Assembly: GCA_041741095.1 (NCBI GenBank)
Contig: JBGSKQ010000031.1
Coordinates: 1 to 64,000 of the forward strand
Origin: UBA6168 sp041741095
GTDB lineage: Bacteria > Bacteroidota > Bacteroidia > Chitinophagales > Saprospiraceae
DNA length: 64,000 bases
Direction of reading: 5' to 3'
Positions 48,392-58,037 of this stretch are shown here, one piece after another. The notes under the pieces are model-generated. The model worked only from the letters and a program-made list of their open reading frames with translations, did not search any database and was not told where the DNA came from. Position 1 is the stretch's first letter. Each line of letters begins with the position of its first letter. Made by a program: the position numbers and the translations under genes.

Positions 48392-51286
48392 TTACAATCC
48401 CTTTTTTAGCCCCACCATCTTCCCGCCGTCCACCTTCGGCGTGATGGATTCCAGATAGGTCGAACTCGTTGCGCTTTTATTTTCCACAAAAGGCCGTACC
48501 TGGAAGAGCCAGAGTTTGTTGTCCTTAAAGCCGCACTCCACATCGTAGGGCGGTTTCATTTCGGTAAATTTTTGGTACAGGTTGTAGGCCAGCAGGCGCA
48601 GGTCATAGACGTTGCCGTGGTTGAGGATGTATTTTTCAAAAGTGGCAAACTTGGTATCCGTGCCACCAGATTCGGGCAGTTTGCGGTAGGTCGGTTCCCG
48701 TGCGGGCGAGAGCAAGATATTCTTTTCGTCGTAGCGCAAAAGGTATGACTCGGCTGCCTGTCCATCCACGGCACCGCCAGCGCCCCAGTTGAAAGCAACG
48801 GTTTGGTCGGCCCCGTGGCCCGTGGTGATGCCTTTGGTGATCATCACGCCGGAGTAGTCCACGTCCACGCTGGGGATGATGAGGATGCTGGGGAAAACGT
48901 TTTCGGGGTTGAGCAGGTAGCGCTGCCGCCATTTGAAACTGCGCTCCGTGTAGGGCGAGGCCCACACGTCTTTAATGCCTTGTAGGATTTTTGCCTCGTC
49001 CACCACGTTGAACAAAGTGAGGTTCAAGCCTGCCCCGGTGAAGTCTTTCAGGTCTTCCATGTTGGTGTCGCTGCGCAAAAAGACAGGCACCTGACCGATG
49101 TTTTTCCCAAAAGCGCTGGAAAAACTGGCCTTCAAATCCGCCACAAATTCAGCTTGCAATTCAATAGATTTGATGGCATTGCGCAGCACCTCCAACTCGC
49201 CAAGGGTGTAAGTTTCTACCAGATTTTCTGGGCTGCCAGACTTCTCCATAAACCTGGCCTTTTGAAAAACCTGGTTCAAAAACTGCCAATAGCTCATGCC
49301 CTTTCCGGGCATCTGCTGGTCCATGTGCTGCCGGAAAATGCCGAAGGGGATGACCAGTCCTTCCACCACGTTTTCAGGGAAAAATTCTTTTAGCTGGCCA
49401 AGGTTGGCGGCTTTCGGGCCACATATTTTACCGGAAGAGGCGGCGTTCACCTGCCGCATGTTCAGCACCTTTTTTTGACCCAAATCCACCTTTTCTACTG
49501 GCACAGTAATGCGCTCTTCGCTGCGTTTTTTTTCATCAAACAACTTCTTCTCTTCGTCCGTCATTTTGTCGGCAGGTTTCATGATGACCGTGCCACGGTT
49601 CGACACGGCGTAAAAGACTCTTTGGCCGGAGAATTTTTTCAAATCCGACAGGTTTTGAGATGAAACGACAGCATTGGGGATGGCGAGGTTGCGGGCCAAC
49701 AATTGCACGTGCGAAACCATGTTGCCCTCCGTCACCGTGGCGATGCCAGCCACAGGTTTCAGGTCGCCGGGCGGTCGGTTGAAGACGTAGATTTTGTCCC
49801 TTGAAACCTCCACCTCGTCTTCCGATTCGCTCACGACGACCAGTTCGCCGAGGGCATAGCCGGGGTTCAGGCCACGGGCGTGGCTTTGGTTGCCGATGTT
49901 CATCACTTGGTTGGAAAAATTGGCTTCTTTGGCAATAAAGTCGCCGAGTTGCGTGACGCTTTGTCCCAAATTCAACAAGATCGAACCCCGGATGCGGTCG
50001 TCAAAAAAACCATAAGCCAGCGGCTCAAAGCCGTTGTACTGATTCACCACATCCCGATAAACGCCCCTCACCATGCCCGTGCCCCATTCCACAAGGCTGC
50101 GGCTGCGCTCCAGGTAGGCGTTCAGTTGCCAAAGGGAAAGCTCGTCCACCATCGGCACGGCGAGGTCTTTTTCCACGGCGTTCCATTCCCAAGTTTCCAG
50201 AAGGCCTGTGCCGGCGGCTGCCATTCCCGTGTAGCAGATTTTATTCATCAATTCGGCGGCATTCGTACTTTGCCATTCTATCACATCCTTAAAATAAACT
50301 TCTTCCAACACATTGGAAATGTCGAGCAGGGCGAGGCGGGCTTTTTTGTTTTTGACGGTCAAAAACTGCTGCCGGATCTGCCAAAGGAGTTCGGCTGTGG
50401 CCATCACCCGTGCGGAGGTCGGCTGCGCCTGCCCAAAAGTAGCAATGTATGCAGCCAGGCTTTGCCCGATTTGGCTGTCGGATGGGATGTTTTTCAAATA
50501 TTTGTTCAGCGTATTCAAGTTGATGGGCTGGTAAACAGCCTCCATTTCTGCCACCAATTCATCCAACTGATCGAGCAGGTTCTGGGTGAGTTTCGCCCGG
50601 TTTTTTTCCTGAAAAGCTTTGACCCGTCCGATGTCGCTCTGCTCTGGTTGGCCGTGTATTTTCACCCGCAAATCCGTGAAAGGGGTGTATTTTTCAGAAA
50701 TAACCTTTGAAATGGCCCTCACTTTTTGGGTACGGCTGTCATCTCCCTGGTGGGGGATGTCTTTGGCGGCCTGCCGTAGTAGGAAAAATTGCTTTTCCGC
50801 TACTTCGTCCTTGGCCAGGAGCCAGTTGAAAAAATCAATGCCCCACCGTTCCTCGTCCTCCACTTGGTAGGCACCCCGATAGAACTGCGCCAGACGCAGC
50901 ACCCATCCGTCGTCAATGGCTCGGAGGTATTTTTCGAGTTGGTACTGCTTGAGGCGGGAGTTGTAGTGTTCGGCATCCCAAAAGTCTTCTTTGGGCGTGG
51001 TAGAAAGGATTTGCCCCATGAAAATGTGGTTCGATTTGCCGAGCGCCACCACCTCGTCCCGGTAGCGTGCCCGCTGCACGGCGCCTTTCATGTTGTCGCA
51101 GAGTTTTTCAGAACGTGGCACAGCAAAGCTGCCATCTGGGCAAAACCAGCGGATGTCACGGTAAGGCCCCCGGTACTCCACTTTGTATTTTTCGATCATC
51201 GCCTTTATATCGGCGTTTTCCTTTTGAGACAACGAAAGGACTGGGAACAGCGTCAACGAAAGCAGAAATAAAAACAACTGTTTCAT
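48392..51286 (-). CDS. Exported PEP/pyruvate-binding (dikinase-like) protein
   Basis: A 964-residue protein with an N-terminal signal peptide (MKQLFLFLLSLTLFPVLSLSQ), which is unusual for a dikinase-like enzyme. The first ~440 residues are helical and unique. A phosphohistidine swivel domain (about 445-590) contains H526 in TVTEGNMVSHVQLLARNLAI. A C-terminal nucleotide-binding domain like PPDK_N (about 615-950) has KICGPKAANLGQLKEFFPE, FLRSDTNMEDLKDFTGAGLN and ECGFKDNKLWLFQVRPF. Swivel-before-ATP-domain order is the same as in glucan water dikinases. Whether it phosphorylates an extracytoplasmic glycan, uses periplasmic ATP, or has lost activity is not known. Confidence 0.88.
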   Translation of the reverse strand: MKQLFLFLLSLTLFPVLSLSQKENADIKAMIEKYKVEYRGPYRDIRWFCPDGSFAVPRSEKLCDNMKGAVQRARYRDEVVALGKSNHIFMGQILSTTPKEDFWDAEHYNSRLKQYQLEKYLRAIDDGWVLRLAQFYRGAYQVEDEERWGIDFFNWLLAKDEVAEKQFFLLRQAAKDIPHQGDDSRTQKVRAISKVISEKYTPFTDLRVKIHGQPEQSDIGRVKAFQEKNRAKLTQNLLDQLDELVAEMEAVYQPINLNTLNKYLKNIPSDSQIGQSLAAYIATFGQAQPTSARVMATAELLWQIRQQFLTVKNKKARLALLDISNVLEEVYFKDVIEWQSTNAAELMNKICYTGMAAAGTGLLETWEWNAVEKDLAVPMVDELSLWQLNAYLERSRSLVEWGTGMVRGVYRDVVNQYNGFEPLAYGFFDDRIRGSILLNLGQSVTQLGDFIAKEANFSNQVMNIGNQSHARGLNPGYALGELVVVSESEDEVEVSRDKIYVFNRPPGDLKPVAGIATVTEGNMVSHVQLLARNLAIPNAVVSSQNLSDLKKFSGQRVFYAVSNRGTVIMKPADKMTDEEKKLFDEKKRSEERITVPVEKVDLGQKKVLNMRQVNAASSGKICGPKAANLGQLKEFFPENVVEGLVIPFGIFRQHMDQQMPGKGMSYWQFLNQVFQKARFMEKSGSPENLVETYTLGELEVLRNAIKSIELQAEFVADLKASFSSAFGKNIGQVPVFLRSDTNMEDLKDFTGAGLNLTLFNVVDEAKILQGIKDVWASPYTERSFKWRQRYLLNPENVFPSILIIPSVDVDYSGVMITKGITTGHGADQTVAFNWGAGGAVDGQAAESYLLRYDEKNILLSPAREPTYRKLPESGGTDTKFATFEKYILNHGNVYDLRLLAYNLYQKFTEMKPPYDVECGFKDNKLWLFQVRPFVENKSATSSTYLESITPKVDGGKMVGLKKGL

Positions 51287-51379
51287 AATGAAAATTTCGA
51301 TAGGTCAGTTTTGAAAAAAAAACGGCATTGGAGGCATTCTATAGTACCTTATCGGTTAAATCCTTGCATTTCTGCAAGA

Positions 51380-51450
51380 AGTTGATAAAGTTTATGAGGT
51401 TGATAAGGGTTGATATCAACTTAATAAACCATCATCAACCATTATCAACA
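51380..51450. repeat. Inverted repeat, dispersed family (copy 2)
   Basis: GTTGATAAAGTTTATGAGG...GGTTGATATCAACTTAATAAACC...CATTATCAAC folds as an imperfect stem and shares ATCAACTTAATAAACC with the copy at 5058-5123. The rest of the 51287-51769 gap holds only the -7 promoter at 51735 and no convincing gene. Confidence 0.7.
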
Positions 51451-51734
51451 CTTTGGTTCTGGCTTTGCCAGGTTAGGTGAGTGCAGGATATTTTTTGAAT
51501 GGGCTTCAGGTGCCGAAATGCCGAGGATACTTTTAGAGGGGCTAAAATAGCAATTTTTGAGCAGGCGATTGGATTTTACAGAACGTTGCCCACAGGATAT
51601 TAGTCCGTTTTATGTAAATCGAAAGTTCAATTTTTGATCTGCATAAAATAGTTTCCCCGCTTCCCCCTTGCGCCCATTTTTCTAAATAAAAACTTAACAT
51701 CCCGCCCAATCCGGCATCTGTTTGTCCAACAGCA

Positions 51735-51742
51735 TAAATTTG
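51735..51742 (+). promoter_or_regulatory. -7 promoter element of thioredoxin-domain gene
   Basis: TAAATTTG at 51735-51742 is an exact TAnnTTTG match 27 bp before the ATG at 51770. A well-placed -33 TTG is not evident. Confidence 0.5.
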
Positions 51743-51769
51743 CAGCCCAAGCAAAAATTTCCCTAAAAC

Positions 51770-53206
51770 ATGAAAAAACTGTTTTTCTTTTTTTCCCTAT
51801 TACAATTGTCCTTATCCGCCGTGGCGGCCGAGGGCTACAAAATCACTGTAACCATTTACGGCTACGAAGGTGAGCAGGTATTCCTGGGCTACCGGCGAGC
51901 CGACAAAGTTTACAGCAAGGACACGACTGCGCTTGAAAAAGGTAAATATGTTTTTCAGGGCGACGAGCCACTGGCCCCTGGCATTTATCTGGTGCTGATG
52001 CCGCCGGAGAACAAGTTTTTTGAGTTTGTGGTGACCAGGGCCGAACAGCAGTTTTCAGTGGAAACAACGGCCCCGGATTTTTCTAAAAGCCTGAAAATCA
52101 AAGGCTCAAAAGACAACCAGCTTTTGCTGGACTATCAGGCGTACATGGCCGATAAGGTGGCCGTTTCAAAAAAAATACAGGAAGAGTTTGCCGCCGAAAA
52201 GGATGAAACGAAAAAGGAAAAACTGAAAAAAGACCTCGAAGACCTCGCCAAGGAAGTGCGGGCCCACCAAGACAAAATAGCTGCCGACAACCCCGGCACC
52301 TACACCGCCAAACTGGTGAAGGCATTCCAAGACCCCGATGTGCCGGAAGCGCCCAAAAACGAAGACGGTACCGTGGACTCGCTTTTCCGCTATAAATACT
52401 ACCGTTGGCATTATTGGGACGGCTTTGACTTGTCGGAAGATGCCTTCGTGAACACGCCTTATTTGAAAGAAAAAGTTGACCGCTATTTGGACAAAATGAT
52501 TTATCAGGTGCCGGATTCGGTCATTCAGGCAGTGGATTTTATTTTGGGCAAAGCGGAGAAAAGCCAGATGGTTTTCCAATACCTGTTGCCCTATTTGCTG
52601 AACAAATATTACACCCCGGAAATCATGGGCCTGGACGCCGTGTACGTACACCTTTCGGACAATTATTACAAAAGCGGCAAGGCTGACTGGGTGACGGAAG
52701 AAGGCCTGAAAAAAATCACCGACGACGCACTCATGATGCGGAATGTGCTGATCGGCAACCCTGCGCCTAATATCAAAGTACAGCGCTTCGATCCGGCGCA
52801 GGACAAATTCTCCACCGACCTCATCAGCCCCTACGACGTGAAGGCCGAATACACCATCATTTTCCTGTGGAAACCCGGCTGCAGCCACTGCAAAAAAATG
52901 ACCGAGGAACTCAAGCCATTTTATGAAAAATGGAAAAGCAAAGGCGTGGAAATTTTCTCCATTTCTTCAGCCAACAGCACGGAACTGGAAAAGGCCATCG
53001 AAGACATACACGAAAAGAAAATGCCCTGGATCATCACCGCCGACCCTTACAATCGGGCGAGGGCGCTCCAATATTTTTATGGCACTTCGTTGCCCAAGTT
53101 GTACATTTTGGACAAAGACAAAAAGGTCATTGCCAATAGGGTAGGGACGGCACAATTGGAACAAATCATAGAGGATCACCAGCGGCGGCAGGTGTCTAAC
53201 CGATAA
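51770..53206 (+). CDS. TlpA/DUF5106-type periplasmic thioredoxin-fold protein
   Basis: A 478-residue exported protein (signal MKKLFFFFSLLQLSLSAVAA). It has an N-terminal DUF4369-like beta domain (about 20-105, ITVTIYGYEGEQVFLGYRR...), a long helical middle (about 110-320, DUF5106-like, rich in Lys/Glu/Asp) and a C-terminal thioredoxin fold (about 335-470). The redox pair is C371-S-H-C374 in FLWKPGCSHCKKM, and the cis-proline segment is TSLPKLYILD. It probably reduces or isomerises disulfides in envelope proteins. It stands alone, with its own -7 promoter, and is convergent (15 bp) with the gene at 53222. Confidence 0.9.
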   Translation: MKKLFFFFSLLQLSLSAVAAEGYKITVTIYGYEGEQVFLGYRRADKVYSKDTTALEKGKYVFQGDEPLAPGIYLVLMPPENKFFEFVVTRAEQQFSVETTAPDFSKSLKIKGSKDNQLLLDYQAYMADKVAVSKKIQEEFAAEKDETKKEKLKKDLEDLAKEVRAHQDKIAADNPGTYTAKLVKAFQDPDVPEAPKNEDGTVDSLFRYKYYRWHYWDGFDLSEDAFVNTPYLKEKVDRYLDKMIYQVPDSVIQAVDFILGKAEKSQMVFQYLLPYLLNKYYTPEIMGLDAVYVHLSDNYYKSGKADWVTEEGLKKITDDALMMRNVLIGNPAPNIKVQRFDPAQDKFSTDLISPYDVKAEYTIIFLWKPGCSHCKKMTEELKPFYEKWKSKGVEIFSISSANSTELEKAIEDIHEKKMPWIITADPYNRARALQYFYGTSLPKLYILDKDKKVIANRVGTAQLEQIIEDHQRRQVSNR

Positions 53207-53221
53207 TGTTGTTTTTAGTCT

Positions 53222-54130
53222 TTATTCCACTTTTTTCCACGTACAAACGGCTCGAAAACCAAGCCATGCTGTTGGTTTTGAATAGGCGATATTGTCGCTG
53301 ATTTCACAATCAGACAAAGGTTGCTGCCAACTTCCACCTTTGGCAAATCCTTTTTCATCGGTCATTTCCGCCACATTACCTATCAGGTCGCAAATCTGGT
53401 GGTGGTTGGGCTTAAAGGTGCAAACGGGTGTAGTGGGAGTGGATGTTGAATCTTGAGCGTTTTGAAATTGTGAGAACCGCTCCTTGGTATTGAACAGGAA
53501 TTCCCCTTTTTCTATTGATCGGGCAATTTTTTCTTTATGATATTTGGAGCCATAAGGGCTTGTTTTATACGCTGCAATTTTTTCCCATTCCTGAATGCTG
53601 GGAAGCCTGTAAGCCGGCACAGGCGGCTTGTGCTTTGGAATACTGCCTGTAATAGTGCCTTTCAAATACCTTTCAATGGTAAAATAATTTTCAGGGGTTT
53701 GATGGGGATTGAATTTAATCCAGCCCTTTTTTACCAAAATAGCTTCGTACACCCGATCGTTGCGCCACGAAAGATAATCATTTGCTTGCTCCCAACTTAC
53801 GCCTACGACCGGGAAGTTCATGTACTTCACATCCAGCAAATATATGGTGATCAGATCTTCCGCATTTTTTATACCCGCTTCCGACCAAACCTTCTCGTTG
53901 GGTATGGCAGACATTACTTTTTCAGAGTCAACTCCGAAAATTCCTTTCAGCCAGAATAGATATTCTTCATAGTCAATATTGCTCACTTCACGCTTATCCA
54001 CAAAATAGTTTGCAGACACTTTGACCGTACCTGGAGGCACTGTAGGTATTTTATCATAAGAGATATGATTTGGCCTGTTATTGAAAAAGGCCAAAAATGA
54101 GGCAATAGAGAGCAAAATGAGTTTTTCCAT
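53222..54130 (-). CDS. Formylglycine-generating-enzyme-fold (FGE-sulfatase) protein
   Basis: A 302-residue exported protein (signal MEKLILLSIASFLAFF). It follows the SUMF1/FGE pattern: VPPGTVKVSANYFVDKREVS at the start of the domain, FPVVGVSWEQANDYLSW, AYRLPSIQEWEKIAAY, ICDLIGNVAEMT, FAKGGSWQQPL and the terminal WLGFRAVCTW. The catalytic pair of true FGEs is not obvious, as in the GldJ/GldK-type structural relatives, so a structural or ligand-binding role is more likely than sulfatase activation. It is convergent with the thioredoxin-domain gene. Confidence 0.85.
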   Translation of the reverse strand: MEKLILLSIASFLAFFNNRPNHISYDKIPTVPPGTVKVSANYFVDKREVSNIDYEEYLFWLKGIFGVDSEKVMSAIPNEKVWSEAGIKNAEDLITIYLLDVKYMNFPVVGVSWEQANDYLSWRNDRVYEAILVKKGWIKFNPHQTPENYFTIERYLKGTITGSIPKHKPPVPAYRLPSIQEWEKIAAYKTSPYGSKYHKEKIARSIEKGEFLFNTKERFSQFQNAQDSTSTPTTPVCTFKPNHHQICDLIGNVAEMTDEKGFAKGGSWQQPLSDCEISDNIAYSKPTAWLGFRAVCTWKKVE

Positions 54131-54255
54131 TTGTTGGTTGGTGAGTTTTTTTTTGCAAAAATAAAAATTTCAAATAATGTGCTATTGGCATGGCACGAAA
54201 TAACAACTACAATATGGGTTTGGATTGAACAGCTACAGATGCTTAGTGCTTACAG

Positions 54256-54296
54256 TAAAAAGGCGCTGCCGATAAAATTCCGGCAGCGCCTTTTTA
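54256..54296 (+). terminator. Perfect terminator-like hairpin 10 bp upstream of corA
   Basis: A 16-bp perfect stem TAAAAAGGCGCTGCCG (54256-54271) / CGGCAGCGCCTTTTTA (54281-54296) with a 9-nt loop ends in T5A. The corA start codon at 54307 follows 10 bp later, and no alternative start codon or clear promoter lies between them. It is either a terminator for an unseen upstream transcript or an attenuator within the corA leader. Confidence 0.85.
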
Positions 54297-54306
54297 CATT
54301 TACCGC

Positions 54307-55371
54307 ATGAAGCCCAAAAAGAAAAAATTGAAAAAACTGAAACGGAGCGGACTGCCGCCCGGCACCCTGGAGTTTACAGGCGAACAGCGCATGGAACAGG
54401 TGCTGGTACACGAAGTGCGTTTCAATACTGAAACGATAGAAGAACGGACTTTTGTAAACCATGAAAAACCTGAAGCAAAAGAAGGGAAAGTCACCTGGTA
54501 CGACCTGCGGGGCCTGCACGATGTGGCCTTGATCGAACGCTTTGGCCAACAGTTCAATATACACTCGTTGGTGCTGGAAGATATCCTGAACACGCAGCAG
54601 CGGCCCAAATTCGAGGAGTACGGCGACGAGGCTTTCATCGTCATCAATTCGCTGACCTACCACAAGCCCGACCACGAATTGAATTCGGAACAAATCGCAC
54701 TTTACCTCGGCAAAGACTATTTGCTGACCTTTCAGGAAAACGCCGACGACACTTTTCACGCCGTGCGGGAGCGCCTGGAAGCAGGCCGTGGCCGCATCCG
54801 CACCCGCAATTCTGACTACCTGGCCTACGCCCTGGTGGACAATGTGGTGGACAATTATTTCCACATCCTCGATTGCTTTGAGGAAGAAATGGAAAATATT
54901 GAAACCTCCATCAGCCAAGAACCATCCAGACAGGCGAAGGAGTCTATCCACCATTTAAAATTCCAGATGCTGGCGCTGCGCAAATCGGTGATGCCGCTGA
55001 GGGAGGCGGTCGGCAAATTTTCCCGCAGTGAAATTGCCATCATGGACCCCAGCACAGGCCTCTTCGTGCGGGACCTCTACGACCACGTCATCCGCATCGC
55101 AGACTTGATTGAAACCTATCGGGACATGCTCAACGGCCTACAGGAACTCTACCTTTCCGAACTGAGCATCCGCATGAACAACGTCATCCAGGTGTTGACC
55201 ATCATCACTACCATTTTTGTCCCGCTCACCTTCCTGGCGGGCATTTATGGGATGAACTTTGACAATATACCAGAGTTACATTGGCACAATGGCTACTATT
55301 ACCTTTGGGGCTTCATGGCGTTTATTGCTTTGATGTCCATTGTTTATTTCAAAAAGAAGAAATGGATTTAG
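54307..55371 (+). CDS. corA: CorA-family magnesium/cobalt channel
   Basis: A 354-residue CorA channel that carries Mg2+ (and Co2+) down the membrane potential. The N-terminal cytoplasmic domain (about 1-270) has the long stalk helix (IETSISQEPSRQAKESIHHL), and the two C-terminal TM helices follow. The selectivity motif is Y314-G-M-N317 in LAGIYGMNFDNIPEL. The basic tail KKKKWI ends the protein. The start at 54307 (MKPKKKKLKKLK) is the only reasonable ATG and lies just after a strong hairpin. The gene is followed by mscS, trkA and trkH on the same strand. Confidence 0.95.
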   Translation: MKPKKKKLKKLKRSGLPPGTLEFTGEQRMEQVLVHEVRFNTETIEERTFVNHEKPEAKEGKVTWYDLRGLHDVALIERFGQQFNIHSLVLEDILNTQQRPKFEEYGDEAFIVINSLTYHKPDHELNSEQIALYLGKDYLLTFQENADDTFHAVRERLEAGRGRIRTRNSDYLAYALVDNVVDNYFHILDCFEEEMENIETSISQEPSRQAKESIHHLKFQMLALRKSVMPLREAVGKFSRSEIAIMDPSTGLFVRDLYDHVIRIADLIETYRDMLNGLQELYLSELSIRMNNVIQVLTIITTIFVPLTFLAGIYGMNFDNIPELHWHNGYYYLWGFMAFIALMSIVYFKKKKWI

Positions 55372-55447
55372 TAGGGAAATAAGTGGCGGGCGGCTGATAG
55401 TTAAATGTTGGCACTGCCTAGTCCCTCATTCCTCTCATCCTCTCAAA

Positions 55448-56344
55448 ATGGCCCGCATACTACTTACCATATCCAAGTTGATCCTCTTTACTGGCTTGCT
55501 TTTTATTCGGTTCAAAGAAAAGGAGTGGGCAAGGATTTTAGAGCCGTGGGGCGAGCCAATCATTTCGGAATCAAGGTTTAGCGACCTGACCAAAGTCGTA
55601 CTGAATTTTGCGATTTTAGCCCTGGGCCTCAACCTGGCCTTGATGCTTTTCTCCGCTATTTACCGGCGGCGGCAACGGCTGCCAAGGGGCATGATGGACA
55701 ATGTGCTGTCGGGCCTGGAGAACATCTACATCCTGCTTATGGCGGCAGCGGTGATGGTGGCCATTCTGAGCTTGTTCGGCATTGATGCCAAAAGCCTTTT
55801 TACAGGTTTGAGTATCGTGGCGGCAGCTATTGCCATTATCACGAAGGATTATTTTGCCAATATCATCAGCGGCATCGCCATTAGTTTTTCGGATGAAATT
55901 TCCATTGGCGATTATGTGAAAATCGGCGACCATAAAGGCCGGGTCACTGACATCACCATTTCGAGGATTGCCCTTTTAAACGACGACGACGACATTATTT
56001 TCATCCTGAACAATACAGTCTATACCAGCGAAATCATCAATTACACCAAAAAAGGCATCCGCAAGGTCAACATAGATTTTGAGGTGAATTTGGCATTTTT
56101 AAAAACCATCGAAGCGCTGGAAGCTGATTTGATTGACTGTTTGCAGGACTACCACGAGCACATCGAACCTGCTTCTTACAGGCTGCGCATCATCGAAATC
56201 CACAAGGACAGCCTCGAACTGAAATTTCAGTACACCCTGAAGCGCATTGACCGGGAGCTGGAAAAAGAAATCCGCCGCAAAACCGTGCGCAGGGTGGTGA
56301 ACCACCTCAGCGGCGACGGGGAAGGAAAAGTGGAGGGGTTATAG
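55448..56344 (+). CDS. MscS-family mechanosensitive channel
   Basis: With ATG 55448 the protein has 298 residues; the frame from 55340 overlaps corA and is unlikely. Three TM helices lie in the N-terminal part (LLTISKLILFTGLLFI; LNFAILALGLNLALMLF; ILLMAAAVMVAILSLFGI). The pore-lining segment GLSIVAAAIAIITKDYFANIISGIAI is followed by the beta domain (SIGDYVKIGDHKGRVTDITI...VYTSEIINYTKKG) and a C-terminal alpha/beta domain. These channels open under osmotic downshock. It lies 76 bp after corA and 222 bp before trkA. Confidence 0.92.
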   Translation: MARILLTISKLILFTGLLFIRFKEKEWARILEPWGEPIISESRFSDLTKVVLNFAILALGLNLALMLFSAIYRRRQRLPRGMMDNVLSGLENIYILLMAAAVMVAILSLFGIDAKSLFTGLSIVAAAIAIITKDYFANIISGIAISFSDEISIGDYVKIGDHKGRVTDITISRIALLNDDDDIIFILNNTVYTSEIINYTKKGIRKVNIDFEVNLAFLKTIEALEADLIDCLQDYHEHIEPASYRLRIIEIHKDSLELKFQYTLKRIDRELEKEIRRKTVRRVVNHLSGDGEGKVEGL

Positions 56345-56566
56345 CTTAAGTGAATAGGCATTATATTTCATACTTGCCAATCCGCCGGGAAGGATATTTT
56401 TGCGCACTTTTTCGGGCTATGGCTCACGCCGCCAAGTTTCGTACAAGGGGGGTTGGGGGCGATAGCGATAGCCCCAAACCCCATGCACAATACTTGGCTG
56501 CTCATAGTAAATATGGTTTCCATTGTTAAAAAAAACTTTGGCGGAACAAGCAAATAATTTTTCAAA

Positions 56567-57907
56567 ATGAAAATCGTCATCGCTGGGGCAGGCAACCTCG
56601 GCTTCCATTTGGCAGAGTTGTTATCCTATGAAAACCAGGACATTACGCTCATTGATGAAAACCAGGAAGTGCTGGACTATGCCTCGTCCCACCTCGACCT
56701 GCTCACCTTGAAGGGCGATTCTTCCTCCATCAAGATTCTCAAAGAGGCACGGGTAGAAGAGGCACGCCTGGTCCTGGCCGTTACCACTTCGGAGACTACC
56801 AACCTGGTGACGGCCAGCCTGGCCAAAAAACTCGGTGCCCGGCAGACCATTGCCCGTGTCCACAAATCGGAATACCTCAAAGATGCCAACCGGGAACTGG
56901 TGGCAGCTTTGGGCATTGATTCCATTTTTTCGCCGGTCCAATTGGCAGCAAAAGAGATCAAACGCCTTATAGAGCGCTGCTCGTTTACCGATATTTTTGA
57001 GTTTGAAGAAGGAAAAATTTCCTTGTTCGGCATCACGCTCGACGACTATTCCCCTTTGGTGAACGTTCAGTTGAGCAATTGGAAAAACGTGGCCGCCGAC
57101 GAAACCCTGCGGCCCATTGCCATCCTCCGGGGCAGCCAAACCATCATCCCGCACGGCGACGTGGTGTTGCGCAAAAACGACCACGTTTATTTTATCACCA
57201 AAAAAGACAAAGTGGACGAGGTGGAGCAATTCGTGGGGGCGAAAAAGGTGAAGGTGAAAAACATCATGATACTGGGCAATTCGCCGCTGGCCTACGAAAC
57301 CGCCAAAATGATGGAGGAAGACTATAAAATTACCCTCATCGAAAGCAGCAAGGATCAGTGTAAAATGCTCACCGAAAAATTGAACAAAACGCTGATTATC
57401 AATGGAAAGGCCGACAACGTGGACTTGTTGCTGGAAGAGGGCCTCGACCGTATGGACGCATTTATTGCATTGACGCCCAATTCGGAAACCAACATCATTG
57501 CCAGTCTCACCGCAAAAAACCACGGCGTTTATAAGACCATTGCACAGGTTGAAAACAAGGAATATACCTTTATTTCACAAAATATCGGCGTGGATACGCT
57601 CATCAACCAGAAACTTATTGCCGCCAACAATATTTTCCGCTTCGTGCGGCAGGGCAGGATAGAAGCCATCACGGGCTTGCACGGTGTAGAAGCTGAGGTG
57701 ATTGAGTTCGTAGTTACGAAAAACAACCATATTACTCGCAAACCGCTAAAGGATCTTCATTTTCCTAAAGCCTCCCTCATTGGAGGCGTGATCCGGGGCG
57801 ATGAAAGCCTGATCCCCGACGGCAATTTCCAGTTGCAGGTGGACGACAAGGTGATTGTATTTACCATGCCTGAAGCAGTTTCCAAAGTCGAACGGATGTT
57901 TAGGTAA
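56567..57907 (+). CDS. trkA: Trk potassium-uptake regulatory subunit TrkA
   Basis: A 446-residue cytoplasmic regulator with two RCK modules (about 1-225 and 230-446). The first Rossmann part has the NAD-binding G7-A-G-N-L-G12 motif (MKIVIAGAGNLGFHLAELL), and LTLKGDSSSIKILKEARVEE is the usual following strand-helix. In the second module the glycine-rich loop is degenerate (IMILGNSPLAYETAKMM), so nucleotide binding is probably limited to the first half. Each module ends in a TrkA-C domain. It controls TrkH, encoded 130 bp downstream. A small inverted GGGGTTGGGG...CCCCAAACCCC stretch lies in the gap before it. Confidence 0.95.
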   Translation: MKIVIAGAGNLGFHLAELLSYENQDITLIDENQEVLDYASSHLDLLTLKGDSSSIKILKEARVEEARLVLAVTTSETTNLVTASLAKKLGARQTIARVHKSEYLKDANRELVAALGIDSIFSPVQLAAKEIKRLIERCSFTDIFEFEEGKISLFGITLDDYSPLVNVQLSNWKNVAADETLRPIAILRGSQTIIPHGDVVLRKNDHVYFITKKDKVDEVEQFVGAKKVKVKNIMILGNSPLAYETAKMMEEDYKITLIESSKDQCKMLTEKLNKTLIINGKADNVDLLLEEGLDRMDAFIALTPNSETNIIASLTAKNHGVYKTIAQVENKEYTFISQNIGVDTLINQKLIAANNIFRFVRQGRIEAITGLHGVEAEVIEFVVTKNNHITRKPLKDLHFPKASLIGGVIRGDESLIPDGNFQLQVDDKVIVFTMPEAVSKVERMFR

Positions 57908-58037
57908 AGCGGTGTTTGTGTGTTTTTGTGCTTGTGTGTTTTCATTGTACTGTAAACCGCAAATACAAAAGTGGCTCTTCTCAGCTTTTGCCAAAACAAA
58001 ATAGACCCAAACAAAACCATCCGCTGAACACAACACA

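Noticed and set aside
51542..51754. 70-codon minus-strand frame
   Set aside because: No signal, domain or start context, and it covers the promoter region of the thioredoxin-domain gene.
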